Source: an uncultured Collinsella sp. (GTDB lineage: Bacteria > Actinomycetota > Coriobacteriia > Coriobacteriales > Coriobacteriaceae). From it: DNA of 64,000 bases. Shown piece by piece: positions 34,361-42,779 of this stretch; positions within the stretch are counted from its first letter, which is position 1; each line of letters begins with the position of its first letter. The stretch covers positions 88,724-152,723 of the forward strand of contig CABUWV010000003.1 of the NCBI GenBank assembly GCA_902495355.1, read 5' to 3'. The notes under the pieces were generated by a model, which saw nothing but the letters and a program-made list of their open reading frames with translations, was not told where the DNA came from and ran no database searches. The translations under genes were made by a program, and so were the position numbers.

Positions 34361-34497
34361 ACCGATTGTTTTGTCGGCTCCTGCTGCGTCGAGTCCAAAC
34401 CGCAAAATGCCATGAGCGGCGCGGATGCAGCCAGGAGGCACGAGGACAACCCATCGTGGCCACGCCCCGTGCTTAAAACCCCAAGAAGGAGTGAACA

Positions 34498-35055
34498 ATG
34501 GCAGAAGAGAAGTATGTGCCGCGTCTGAAGACCAAGTACAACAACGAGGTCAAGCACCAGCTTCAGGAAAAGTTCCAGTACGAGAACGTCATGATGATCC
34601 CCAAGTTTGAGAAGATCGTCGTGAACATGGGTGTCGGCGAGGCCGCTACCGATTCCAAGGCCATCGACGGTGCCGTGCGCGACCTGCGCGCCATCACCGG
34701 CCAGCAGCCGATGATCACCCGTGCCCGCAAGTCCATCGCTACCTTCCGCCTGCGCGCTGGTATGCCGATCGGCTGCAAGGTTACCCTGCGTGGCGACCGT
34801 ATGTGGGAGTTCTTCGATCGTCTGACCTCCGTCGCGATCCCCCGTATCCGCGACTTCCGCGGCATCTCCGCCAAGAGCTTCGACGGCCGTGGTAACTTCT
34901 CCATGGGCGTCACCGAGCAGCTCATCTTCCCCGAGATCGACTTCGACTCCGTCGATCACCAGCGTGGTATGGACATCACTTTCGTGACCACCGCCAACAC
35001 CGATGAGGAGGCCAAGGCCCTTCTGGACGCCTTCGGTTTCCCGTTCAAGAAATAG
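34498..35055 (+). CDS. rplE: 50S ribosomal protein L5
   Basis: 185 aa, binds 5S rRNA in the large subunit central protuberance. MMIPKFEKIVVNMGVGEA and GMDITFVTTANTDEEAKALL are conserved ends. AAGGAG lies 7 bases upstream. It is the first gene of the ribosomal block here; rplN and rplX, normally just upstream in the spc operon, are absent. Confidence 0.97.
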   Translation: MAEEKYVPRLKTKYNNEVKHQLQEKFQYENVMMIPKFEKIVVNMGVGEAATDSKAIDGAVRDLRAITGQQPMITRARKSIATFRLRAGMPIGCKVTLRGDRMWEFFDRLTSVAIPRIRDFRGISAKSFDGRGNFSMGVTEQLIFPEIDFDSVDHQRGMDITFVTTANTDEEAKALLDAFGFPFKK

Positions 35056-35070
35056 GTTCACCTGCCCTAT

Positions 35071-35100
35071 AAACGCCGTTCCCACAAGGGGGCGGCGTTT
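35071..35100 (+). promoter_or_regulatory. Intercistronic hairpin rplE-rpsN
   Basis: AAACGCCG (35071-35078) pairs with CGGCGTTT (35093-35100), with a further CCC/GGG inside. No T-run follows. It may be an mRNA-processing or ribosomal-protein feedback site. Confidence 0.5.
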
Positions 35101-35134
35101 GGGGCGAACAATACTCTATGTGAGGAGGATATAA

Positions 35135-35320
35135 GTGGCTAAGACATCGATGATCGTCAAGTGCAATCGCAAGCAGAAGTTCTCTACTCGTGAGTACACG
35201 CGCTGCCAGCGCTGCGGCCGTCCGCACTCTGTGTACCGCAAGTTCGGCCTGTGCCGTGTCTGCTTCCGTGAGCTTGCACTCAAGGGCGAGCTTCCCGGCG
35301 TTAAGAAGGCCAGCTGGTAA
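35135..35320 (+). CDS. rpsN: 30S ribosomal protein S14, zinc (type Z) form
   Basis: 61 aa, starting at GTG 35135 after GAGGAGG. The four zinc cysteines are CQRC (two) and CRVC (two), separated by GRPHSVYRKFGL. This short zinc form is usual for actinobacteria and firmicutes. It ends KKASW, the conserved terminus. Confidence 0.96.
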   Translation: MAKTSMIVKCNRKQKFSTREYTRCQRCGRPHSVYRKFGLCRVCFRELALKGELPGVKKASW

Positions 35321-35439
35321 GTCACTACCAGCGTTTCAAGCATCAGTTTGGAACAGGGAAAACGCGCTAAATAGGCTTTGCCGTTAAGGGCGGCGAAGAA
35401 CCAAGAGCACGTGTTCATCAAGAACGAAGGAGAATCTGT

Positions 35440-35838
35440 ATGAACCTTACAGACCCGATCGCAGATATGCTTACGCGCATCCGTAACGCTAACTCTGTGA
35501 ACAAGGCCACGGTCTCCATGCCGAGCAGCAAGAAGCTCGTCGAGATCGCTCGTGTTCTGCACGAGGAGGGCTACATCGAGGGCTACGATGTCGAGGACAC
35601 CGTTCCCCAGAAGACTCTGCACATCACGCTTAAGTATGGTCCCAAGAAGGCTAAGGTCATCAACGGCATCCGCCGCATTTCCAAGCCGGGCCTGCGTAAG
35701 TACACCGGCGTTGCCGACATGCCCCGCGTCCGCGGTGGCCTTGGTACCGCCATTATTTCCACCAGCCATGGCGTCATGACCGACCGCGATGCTCGCAAGC
35801 ACAACGTCGGCGGCGAGATCATCGCTTACGTCTGGTAA
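35440..35838 (+). CDS. rpsH: 30S ribosomal protein S8
   Basis: 132 aa, a primary 16S rRNA binder that in other bacteria also represses the spc operon. DPIADMLTRIRNAN and GGEIIAYVW are the conserved ends, with TSHGVMTDRDARK typical. GAAGGAGAA is upstream of ATG 35440. Confidence 0.97.
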   Translation: MNLTDPIADMLTRIRNANSVNKATVSMPSSKKLVEIARVLHEEGYIEGYDVEDTVPQKTLHITLKYGPKKAKVINGIRRISKPGLRKYTGVADMPRVRGGLGTAIISTSHGVMTDRDARKHNVGGEIIAYVW

Positions 35839-35871
35839 TTCGCTCGGTAGGTAGAAGGAAAGGAGATCACC

Positions 35872-36408
35872 GTGTCTCGTATCGGTAATAAGCCTGTCCA
35901 GATTCCCGCCGGAGTCGAAGTGGCAGTCAACGGCAACAACGTTGTCGTCAAGGGCCCCAAGGGCCAGCTCGAGCTCGATGTTTTTGAGAAGCTCACCATC
36001 AACGTCGAGGACAACGTCCTCACCGTTTCCCGTCCCGACGACGAGCGTGAGACCCGTGCCCGCCACGGCCTCACCCGCGCTCTCATCCACAACATGGTTG
36101 TTGGCGTTTCCGAGGGCTTCGAGAAGAAGCTCGAGCTCGCCGGCGTCGGTTACCGCGTGCAGCAGAAGGGTAAGAACCTCGAGTTCTCCCTGGGCTTCTC
36201 GCATCCCGTGATCGTCGAGGCTCCCGAGGGCATCACCTTCGAGGTTCCCGACAACACCCACGTGAACGTCAAGGGTATCAACAAGCAGCAGGTCGGTCAG
36301 ATCGCCGCTGAGATCCGCGGCCATCGTCCTCCCGAGCCTTACAAGGGCAAGGGTATCCACTATGTTGGCGAGCACATCCGCCGCAAGCTGGGTAAGGCCG
36401 CCAAGTAG
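35872..36408 (+). CDS. rplF: 50S ribosomal protein L6
   Basis: 178 aa from GTG 35872, with AAAGGAG upstream. SRIGNKPVQIPAGVEV at the start and PEPYKGKGIHYVGEHIRRK near the end are conserved family blocks. It binds 23S rRNA near the factor-binding centre. Confidence 0.97.
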   Translation: MSRIGNKPVQIPAGVEVAVNGNNVVVKGPKGQLELDVFEKLTINVEDNVLTVSRPDDERETRARHGLTRALIHNMVVGVSEGFEKKLELAGVGYRVQQKGKNLEFSLGFSHPVIVEAPEGITFEVPDNTHVNVKGINKQQVGQIAAEIRGHRPPEPYKGKGIHYVGEHIRRKLGKAAK

Positions 36409-36433
36409 TCGTAACTGACTCACTCGCATAAGA

Positions 36434-36455
36434 CCAGCACCCCGTTAGGTGCTGG
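36434..36455 (+). promoter_or_regulatory. Intercistronic hairpin rplF-rplR
   Basis: CCAGCACC (36434-36441) pairs perfectly with GGTGCTGG (36448-36455) over a 6-base loop. It is unlikely to stop transcription since no T-run follows at once. Confidence 0.5.
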
Positions 36456-36483
36456 CAAGATCAACCTTTTTAGGAGTTTACGT

Positions 36484-36852
36484 ATGAACAAGCATAAGGC
36501 GAAGCTGGAAGGCCTCAAGCGTCGTCAGCGTCGTGTTCGCGGCAAGGTCTCGGGTACCGCCGAGCGTCCGCGTCTTCGCGTGACCCGTACTAACGCCAAC
36601 ATCTATGCCCAGATCATCGACGACAGCAAGGGCTCCAGCCTGACGCTCGTCTCCGCCTCGACCCTCGAGGCCGAGTTCAAGGGCACCCACACCTCGAACA
36701 AGGAGGCTGCGGAGAAGGTCGGTCAGCTCGTTGGCAAGCGTGCCATCGAGGCCGGCATCACCAAGGTCGCTTTCGATCGTGGTGGCCGTATCTACCATGG
36801 CCGCGTCAAGGCCCTCGCCGACGGTGCTCGTGCCGCCGGTCTCGAGTTCTAG
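36484..36852 (+). CDS. rplR: 50S ribosomal protein L18
   Basis: 122 aa with the 5S rRNA-binding fold. RRQRRVRGKVSGTAERPRL and FDRGGRIYHGRVKALADGAR are conserved. TAGGAG lies 7 bases before the ATG. Fourteen bases separate it from rpsE. Confidence 0.97.
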   Translation: MNKHKAKLEGLKRRQRRVRGKVSGTAERPRLRVTRTNANIYAQIIDDSKGSSLTLVSASTLEAEFKGTHTSNKEAAEKVGQLVGKRAIEAGITKVAFDRGGRIYHGRVKALADGARAAGLEF

Positions 36853-36866
36853 GAGGTATGTAGCAC

Positions 36867-37391
36867 ATGGCTCGTAATCAGAAGCAGCAGCGCGAGGCCT
36901 CCGAGTTCGAGGAGCGCGTCGTTTACATCAACCGCGTGTCGAAGACCGTCAAGGGTGGTCGTCGCATGAGCCTCGTCGCTCTCGTCGTCGTTGGCGACGG
37001 CAAGGGCAACGTCGGCGTTGGCATGGGCAAGTCCGCTGAGGTGCCCATGGCCATCTCCAAGGCGTCTCTCGATGCCAAGAAGAACATGTTCCACGTGCCG
37101 GTGACCGAGCAGGGCACCATCCCGCACGAGGTTCTCGGCCACTTTGGTGCCGGTCGCATCATCATCAAGCCCGCTGTCGAGGGTACCGGCGTTATTGCCG
37201 GCGGCGCTGTGCGTCCCCTCTTCGAGCTTGCTGGCATCAAGAACGTCCTGTCCAAGTCCCTCGGTACCGACAACGGCCTCAACATCATCAAGGCTGCCGT
37301 CGAGGGCCTCAAGGAGCTCTCCAGCCCTGAGGACGTCGCGGCTCGCCGTGGCCTGACTGTCTCCGAGATGTTCGTCGGTAAGGAGAACTAA
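36867..37391 (+). CDS. rpsE: 30S ribosomal protein S5
   Basis: 174 aa. The double-stranded RNA-binding-like N-terminal part EERVVYINRVSKTVKGGRR and the GDGKGNVGVGMGKSAEVP loop are conserved; the loop is where fidelity and spectinomycin mutations occur in other species. It is coupled to rpmD by a 2-base gap. Confidence 0.97.
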   Translation: MARNQKQQREASEFEERVVYINRVSKTVKGGRRMSLVALVVVGDGKGNVGVGMGKSAEVPMAISKASLDAKKNMFHVPVTEQGTIPHEVLGHFGAGRIIIKPAVEGTGVIAGGAVRPLFELAGIKNVLSKSLGTDNGLNIIKAAVEGLKELSSPEDVAARRGLTVSEMFVGKEN

Positions 37392-37393
37392 GC

Positions 37394-37576
37394 ATGGCTG
37401 ACACCATCAAGATCAAGCAGGTCCGCAGCACCAACGGTTGCAAGCAGGACCAGGTCCGTACTGTCCGTGCCCTCGGTCTCCACAGGATCCGCGAGGTTCG
37501 CGAGATTGCTGACAACGAGTCCGTCCGCGGCATGATCTTCAAGGTCAAGCACCTTGTCGAGATTGTAGAGGAGTAG
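37394..37576 (+). CDS. rpmD: 50S ribosomal protein L30
   Basis: 60 aa, typical bacterial length. IKIKQVRSTNGCKQDQVRTV and GLHRIREVREIADNESVRGM are the family hallmark. Its position between rpsE and rplO is canonical. Confidence 0.96.
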   Translation: MADTIKIKQVRSTNGCKQDQVRTVRALGLHRIREVREIADNESVRGMIFKVKHLVEIVEE

Positions 37577-37579
37577 CAA

Positions 37580-38029
37580 ATGCAGCTTCACGATCTTACT
37601 CCCGCGCCCGGTTCCACCAAGAACCGCAAGCGCGTCGGCCGTGGCAATTCTTCGGGTCACGGCACCACTTCTGGCCGCGGTCAGAAGGGCCAGGGTTCCC
37701 GCTCTGGCGGCACCAAGGGTGCCGGCTTCGAGGGTGGCCAGACTCCGCTGGCCATGCGCCTGCCCAAGCTTCCGGGCTTCCGCAACCCCCGTCGTATCGA
37801 GTACACCGCTGTTAACGTTGAGCGCCTCGAGCGTAAGTTCGAGGACGGCGCTGTGATCGACGGTGCCGCTCTTAAGGCCGCTCGCATCACCAAGAGCGAG
37901 TTCGAGCCCGTCAAGGTGCTCGGCAATGGTGAGCTCACCAAGAAGTTCACGGTCAAGGTCGACAAGGTCAGCGCTTCTGCGCAGGCCAAGATCGAGGCCG
38001 CCGGCGGAAAGGTCGAGCTGCCGTGCTAA
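37580..38029 (+). CDS. rplO: 50S ribosomal protein L15
   Basis: 149 aa. MQLHDLTPAPGSTKNRKRVG with a Gly-rich extension (GSRSGGTKGAGFEGGQTPL) that threads 23S rRNA is typical. The stop overlaps the secY start by 7 bases, so the two are translationally coupled. Confidence 0.97.
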   Translation: MQLHDLTPAPGSTKNRKRVGRGNSSGHGTTSGRGQKGQGSRSGGTKGAGFEGGQTPLAMRLPKLPGFRNPRRIEYTAVNVERLERKFEDGAVIDGAALKAARITKSEFEPVKVLGNGELTKKFTVKVDKVSASAQAKIEAAGGKVELPC

Positions 38030-39309
38030 ATGGTCTTAAGAATGCTTTCCGCATCAAAGAATTGCGCGAAAAGATTCTTTTTACCATAGCTATGCTCGTC
38101 GTGTACCGCATTGGTGCGCACGTTCCTGTGCCCGGCATTCCCTTCCAGGGGATGCTGGGCCTTTTCTCGACCGATAACAATTCGGTCGCCGCAGGTGCTA
38201 TGGCCCTCCTGAATCTTTTCTCTGGTGGCGCGTTGAGCTATGTTTCGGTGTTCTCCCTGGGCATCATGCCTTACATCACCAGCTCGATCATCCTCCAGAT
38301 GCTCCAGGCCGTTGTGCCTTCCCTGCATGAGCTTGCCCGCGAGGGCGAGGTCGGTCAGACCAAGATTACGCAGTATTCGCGTTACCTCACCCTGGCTCTG
38401 GCAATCCTCAACTCCGTGGGTTACCTCTTCCTCTTTAAGAGCTTCGGCATCAGCTTTACTGGCGCCGGCGCTCCCGAGATCATCTTTGACCTCATGATCG
38501 TCGGTACGCTCACCGCGGGCGCCATGCTGATCATGTGGATTGGTGAGCTCATCACCCAGCGCGGTATCGGCAATGGCATGTCGCTGATTATCTTTGCGAA
38601 CATCATGGCCGGTCTGCCGCAAGCGATCTTCTCCAGCACCGAGGGCAATGCCGGTGGCATCATCACCATGGTGATCATCTGCGCCATCATCCTGCTGGTC
38701 ATCCCGCTGATCGTTTTCCTTGAGCGCGGTCAGCGCCGCATTCCGGTCTCCTACGCCAAGCGCGTCGTGGGCCGTCGTATGATGGGTGGCCAGACCACCT
38801 ACCTGCCCATCAAGGTCAACACCGCGGGTGTCGTGCCGATCATCTTCGCTTCGGCGCTGCTGTACTTCCCGGCCCAGATTGCCGTGTTCTTCCCCGGCAT
38901 CGGCTGGATTCAGGCAGTTGCCTCTGCGCTTTCGACCGGTTGGCTCAACTGGGTGCTTAACGTTGTCCTCATCGTGTTCTTCGCGTACTTCTACACCTCC
39001 ATGGTGTTCAACCCCGATGACACGGCCGACAACCTTAAGAAGCAGGGCGGCTTTATTCCGGGCGTCCGTCCGGGTAGGGCTACCGCGGCCTACATCAAGA
39101 ACGCGCTCAACAAGATCACGCTTCCCAGCGCTGTCTTTTTGGCGCTCATCGCCATTGTGCCTTCGATCATCTTCTCCTTCACGGGTAACCATCTGATCCA
39201 GGCATTTGGCGGCACGTCCATCCTCATCATGGTCGGCGTCGTGCTCGACACGGTCGATAAGCTCGAAGGCCAGATCAAGATGTATGATTACGATGGATTC
39301 TTTAAATAG
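38023..39309 (+). CDS. secY: Preprotein translocase subunit SecY
   Basis: 428 aa, ten transmembrane helices, forming the Sec protein-conducting channel in the cytoplasmic membrane. GTG 38023 is the only in-frame start near the N-terminus (VLNGLKNAFRIKELREKI) and lies inside rplO. FLERGQRRIPVSYAKR and FYTSMVFNPDDTADNLKKQG are the conserved cytoplasmic loops that meet the ribosome and SecA. Confidence 0.97.
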   Translation: MLNGLKNAFRIKELREKILFTIAMLVVYRIGAHVPVPGIPFQGMLGLFSTDNNSVAAGAMALLNLFSGGALSYVSVFSLGIMPYITSSIILQMLQAVVPSLHELAREGEVGQTKITQYSRYLTLALAILNSVGYLFLFKSFGISFTGAGAPEIIFDLMIVGTLTAGAMLIMWIGELITQRGIGNGMSLIIFANIMAGLPQAIFSSTEGNAGGIITMVIICAIILLVIPLIVFLERGQRRIPVSYAKRVVGRRMMGGQTTYLPIKVNTAGVVPIIFASALLYFPAQIAVFFPGIGWIQAVASALSTGWLNWVLNVVLIVFFAYFYTSMVFNPDDTADNLKKQGGFIPGVRPGRATAAYIKNALNKITLPSAVFLALIAIVPSIIFSFTGNHLIQAFGGTSILIMVGVVLDTVDKLEGQIKMYDYDGFFK

Positions 39310-39327
39310 GCTAGAGGAGGATTGCTC

Positions 39328-39954
39328 ATGAACCTCGTATTGCTCGGAGCTCCGGGTGCCGGTAAGGGCACCGTCGCACAGGAGCTCGTCGCCGAGTTTG
39401 GCGTCGCTCACATTTCCACGGGCGACCTGCTGCGTGCTGCTGTCAAGGGTGGCACCGAGCTTGGTATTCAGGCTAAGAAGTACATGGACGCTGGCGAGCT
39501 CGTTCCCGACCAGCTCGTGATCGACCTTGTCAAGGAGCGCCTTGCCGCCGATGACGCCCAGCAGGGCTTCATCCTCGACGGCTTCCCGCGCAACACCGCC
39601 CAGGCTGTGACGCTCGATTCCGAGCTCTCCGCTATGGGTCGCGAGATCGACTGCGCCCTTCTGGTCGATGTGGCCCCCGAGGTCATCATTGATCGTCTGT
39701 CTTCGCGTCGTACCTGCCGCGCCTGCGGTTACACCGGCACGGCTGCCGATACTACCTGCCCCAAGTGCGGCGGCGAGATGTATCAGCGCGACGACGACAA
39801 GCCCGAGACCATCAAGAACCGTCTTGACGTCTACGAGAAGTCCACGAGCCCGCTCGTCGACTACTATCGTGGCCAGGGTCTGCTCAAGTCGGTCAACGGT
39901 GACCAGGCTCGCGAGACCGTGTACGGGGATGTCAAAGAGGCTCTCGGTCTATGA
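39328..39954 (+). CDS. adk: Adenylate kinase
   Basis: 208 aa. The P-loop LLGAPGAGKGT (4-14), DGFPRN and the LID with four cysteines (CRACG ... CPKCGG), which binds zinc as in Gram-positive enzymes, are clear. ATG 39328 is preferred over TTG 39322 because AGAGGAGG is spaced 7 bases before it. It overlaps map by 4 bases. Confidence 0.96.
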   Translation: MNLVLLGAPGAGKGTVAQELVAEFGVAHISTGDLLRAAVKGGTELGIQAKKYMDAGELVPDQLVIDLVKERLAADDAQQGFILDGFPRNTAQAVTLDSELSAMGREIDCALLVDVAPEVIIDRLSSRRTCRACGYTGTAADTTCPKCGGEMYQRDDDKPETIKNRLDVYEKSTSPLVDYYRGQGLLKSVNGDQARETVYGDVKEALGL

Positions 39955-40739
39955 TCAAGATTAAGTCTGCAACGCAAATCGAGCAGATGAAGAAGGCAGG
40001 AGCGCTATCTAAGATGGCGCTCCGCCACGTTGGAGCCATGGTTCGCCCCGGCGTGTCGACCTTCGAGCTCGATCAGCTTGCCGAGCAGATTATCCGCATG
40101 CATGGCGGCACCCCTGCCTTTAAGGGTTACGGCGGGTTCCCGGGGACCATTTGCGCATCGATCAACGATGCCGTGGTTCACGGTATTCCTAACCCCGACA
40201 TGATCCTGCGCGATGGCGATATCATTTCCATCGATACGGGAGCTGTCGTTGATGGTTGGGTCGGCGATAACGCCTGGACGTTTTTCGTCGGCACCCCCAC
40301 GCCCGAGGCCAAGGCTCTGTGCGAGGTTACGCGCGATTGCCTAAAGGCTGCCATTGAGCAGGCTGTTCCCGGTAACCATATCGGGGACGTCGGCTATGCC
40401 GTTCAGTCCCTCGCCGAATCTCACGGTTACGGCGTGCTTCGCGATTACGTGGGGCATGGTATCGGCCGCGTGATGCACGAGGACCCCAACGTTCCAAATT
40501 ATGGAAAGAAGGGGAGAGGCGTTCGCCTTCAGGCTGGTATGGTCATCGCCATCGAGCCGATGGTTACGATGGGTTCCAATCATGTGAGCACAGGCTCCGA
40601 TGGTTGGATCGTTACCACCAACGACCACCTGCCCGCCGCGCACTACGAGAACACCGTCGCCATTACCAATGACGGTCCGGTGATTCTTACCACGGATGCC
40701 CAGGGTTCCTGGTGTTCCTTGCGGGGCGGAGAAATGTAA
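39951..40739 (+). CDS. map: Methionine aminopeptidase, type I
   Basis: 262 aa. The dimetal ligands are in SIDTGAVVDGWVGDNAW (two Asp), GHGIGRVMHEDP (His) and IEPMVTMG (Glu), with a final Glu near the C-terminus. It removes N-terminal Met from new proteins. The start overlaps the adk stop (ATGA). Confidence 0.96.
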   Translation: MIKIKSATQIEQMKKAGALSKMALRHVGAMVRPGVSTFELDQLAEQIIRMHGGTPAFKGYGGFPGTICASINDAVVHGIPNPDMILRDGDIISIDTGAVVDGWVGDNAWTFFVGTPTPEAKALCEVTRDCLKAAIEQAVPGNHIGDVGYAVQSLAESHGYGVLRDYVGHGIGRVMHEDPNVPNYGKKGRGVRLQAGMVIAIEPMVTMGSNHVSTGSDGWIVTTNDHLPAAHYENTVAITNDGPVILTTDAQGSWCSLRGGEM

Positions 40740-40775
40740 CAAGTTCCACGTAGTTGTGGAGCCATTACGGAGATA

Positions 40776-40804
40776 TTACGATACGTGCATGCGTATTGTA
40801 GAAT
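40776..40804 (+). promoter_or_regulatory. Promoter for infA
   Basis: TTACGA (40776-40781), 17-base spacer, TAGAAT (40799-40804). It lies in the 104-base gap after map, a good match giving a roughly 30-base leader. A weak TCCAC/GTGGA hairpin precedes it. Confidence 0.65.
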
Positions 40805-40843
40805 ACTCAATCGCTGTCGTTTTCTAGAGAAAGATGATTGCTT

Positions 40844-41062
40844 GTGAAGAAGGAAGACGCAATTGAGCTCGAGGGTACGGTAAAGGAACCGCTGCCCAAC
40901 GCCATGTTTAAGGTTGAGCTCGAGAACGGTCATTCGGTTCTGTGCAACATTTCTGGCAAGATCCGAATGAATTACATCCGCATTCTCCCCGGTGACAGGG
41001 TTGTCGTGGAGCTTTCCCCGTACGACCTGACCCGCGGTCGCATCACCTATCGCTATAAATAG
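40844..41062 (+). CDS. infA: Translation initiation factor IF-1
   Basis: 72 aa, single OB-fold. KKEDAIELEGTVKEPLPNAM and RILPGDRVVVELSPYDLTRG are diagnostic. GTG 40844 aligns with the usual IF-1 start; TTG 40838 would add two residues and is less likely. Confidence 0.95.
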   Translation: MKKEDAIELEGTVKEPLPNAMFKVELENGHSVLCNISGKIRMNYIRILPGDRVVVELSPYDLTRGRITYRYK

Positions 41063-41072
41063 CGGCACGCAT

Positions 41073-41125
41073 ACACGCTCTTTTCCGACTGCAGGCTTAG
41101 CTCAACCTACGGTCGGTTTGCGTGT
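41073..41125 (+). ncRNA. Structured leader between infA and rpmJ
   Basis: ACACGC (41073-41078) pairs with GCGTGT (41120-41125), and CCGAC (41085-41089) with GTCGG (41112-41116), giving a two-step stem. No known riboswitch is recognised. The 147-base gap is long for this operon and may be regulatory. Confidence 0.4.
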
Positions 41126-41209
41126 GAAGACCAGCCATAGTTTTAAACGCCTGCGGCTGGGCGAGTAGATAGTAGGGAAGTAGTTTGAGCGCTACCGAAA
41201 GGAAGAACG

Positions 41210-41323
41210 ATGAAGGTACGTCCTTCGGTCAAGAAGATGTGCGATAAGTGCAAAATCATTAGGCGCCATGGCAAGGTCCTCGTCATTTGCGAGAACCCCC
41301 GTCATAAGCAGCGTCAGGGTTAA
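41210..41323 (+). CDS. rpmJ: 50S ribosomal protein L36
   Basis: 37 aa. MKVRPSVKKMCDKCKIIRRH and ICENPRHKQRQG contain the zinc ligands CDKC, C and H, the zinc form of L36. AAAGGAAG lies 6 bases before ATG 41210. Confidence 0.96.
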   Translation: MKVRPSVKKMCDKCKIIRRHGKVLVICENPRHKQRQG

Positions 41324-41337
41324 GAGAGGAGACTACG

Positions 41338-41712
41338 TTGGCCCGTATTAATGGTGTCGACCTCCCGCGTGAGAAGCGCGTTGAGATCGGTCTGACCTAC
41401 ATTTACGGCATCGGCCGCACCACTGCGACGAAGATCTGCGTCGAGTGCAACGTTAACGTGGATACGCGCGTTAAGGACCTCACCGAGGATGAGGTTAACG
41501 CCATCCGCGATTATATCGATAAGAATCAGATCATGGTTGAGGGCGACCTCCGCCGTGAGCGCAACCAGAACGTCAAGCGCCTTATGGACATCGGCTGCAA
41601 CCGCGGCCTTCGTCACCGCAAGGGCCTCCCGGTCCGCGGCCAGCGCACCCACACTAACGCTCGTACCCGCAAGGGCCCGAAGCGTCAGATCGGTGCTAAG
41701 AAGAAGAAATAA
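41338..41712 (+). CDS. rpsM: 30S ribosomal protein S13
   Basis: 124 aa, from TTG 41338 after GAGAGGAGA. The sequence (M)ARINGVDLPREKRVEIGLTY aligns with the family N-terminus. RGLRHRKGLPVRGQRTHTNA is the conserved C-terminal rRNA-binding tail. Confidence 0.96.
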   Translation: MARINGVDLPREKRVEIGLTYIYGIGRTTATKICVECNVNVDTRVKDLTEDEVNAIRDYIDKNQIMVEGDLRRERNQNVKRLMDIGCNRGLRHRKGLPVRGQRTHTNARTRKGPKRQIGAKKKK

Positions 41713-41726
41713 GGAGCGCTAGATAG

Positions 41727-42131
41727 ATGGCTACTGCTAAGAAGAACGTTCGCGCTGCCCGTCTGAAGCGCGCGGACCGTAAGAACATTTCCGTGGGCCA
41801 GGCTCACATTCGTTCTACGTTCAACAACACGATCGTTTCGATCACCGATCCCCAGGGCAACGTCATTTCCTGGAAGTCGGCTGGCCAGGTGGGCTTCAAG
41901 GGCTCCCGTAAGTCCACGCCGTTCGCTGCCCAGATGGCTGCCGAGGCTGCTGCCAAGCAGGCCATGGAGCACGGTATGAAGAAGGTTTCCGTCTTCGTCA
42001 AGGGCCCCGGCTCCGGTCGTGAGACCGCCATCCGCTCCCTCCAGGCTGCTGGCCTCGAGGTCTCGAGCATCCAGGACAAGACCCCCATTCCGCACAACGG
42101 CTGCCGCCCCAAGAAGCGTCGCCGCGTGTAA
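41727..42131 (+). CDS. rpsK: 30S ribosomal protein S11
   Basis: 134 aa. HIRSTFNNTIVSITDPQGNV and GRETAIRSLQAAGLEVSSI are conserved; it ends HNGCRPKKRRRV as usual. AAGGAGC lies upstream of the ATG. Confidence 0.97.
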   Translation: MATAKKNVRAARLKRADRKNISVGQAHIRSTFNNTIVSITDPQGNVISWKSAGQVGFKGSRKSTPFAAQMAAEAAAKQAMEHGMKKVSVFVKGPGSGRETAIRSLQAAGLEVSSIQDKTPIPHNGCRPKKRRRV

Positions 42132-42150
42132 CTGAAAGGATCGTATCAAT

Positions 42151-42747
42151 ATGGCAATCGACAGGACTCCTGTTCTTAAGCGCTGCCGTCAGCTCGGGAT
42201 CGATCCCGCTGAGCTCGGTTACAGCAGCAAGAAGGAATCTATCCGTCAGCCCAAGCGCCGTCGCAAGGAATCTGAGTACGGCATGCAGCTGCGTGAGAAG
42301 CAGAAGGTCAAGTTCATCTATGGCGTTCTGGAGAAGCAGTTCCACGGCTACTTCAACAAGGCCCGTAAGATGAACGGCGTCACCGGTGAGAACCTCATGA
42401 TCATCCTTGAGTCTCGCCTCGACAACGTCGTCTTCCGTCTTGGCTTTGCCCGCACCCGCAAAGAGGCTCGTCAGTCCGTCCGTCACGGTCACTTCACCGT
42501 GAACGGCAAGCGCGTGGACATCCCGTCCTACCGCGTCAAGGCCGGCGACGTCGTCGCTGTCGGCGAGAAGTTCCGTGACCTCCTCCCCATCAAGGAGGCC
42601 CTGATTTCCTCCGAGCGCTTTGAGGTCCCTGGCTGGCTCGAGGTCGATATCGAGAAGCTGTCTGGTAACGTGCTCGCTCTGCCGACGCGTGAGCAGATCA
42701 GCGGTGATATCAACGAGCAGCTCATCGTCGAGCTCTACTCTAAGTAG
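42151..42747 (+). CDS. rpsD: 30S ribosomal protein S4
   Basis: 198 aa, the 16S rRNA assembly initiator. The S4 RNA-binding motif region is LDNVVFRLGFARTRKEARQS then VRHGHFTVNGKRVDIPSYRV. No zinc cysteine set is present in the N-terminal part (a single Cys), so it is the non-zinc form. Confidence 0.97.
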   Translation: MAIDRTPVLKRCRQLGIDPAELGYSSKKESIRQPKRRRKESEYGMQLREKQKVKFIYGVLEKQFHGYFNKARKMNGVTGENLMIILESRLDNVVFRLGFARTRKEARQSVRHGHFTVNGKRVDIPSYRVKAGDVVAVGEKFRDLLPIKEALISSERFEVPGWLEVDIEKLSGNVLALPTREQISGDINEQLIVELYSK

Positions 42748-42779
42748 TCCATCCGGGCTGCTGAGGCTGGAGGTAATAC

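Noticed and set aside
34380..34497. Remnant of rplX just upstream of rplE
   Set aside because: All three frames were read and none resembles the L24 C-terminus.
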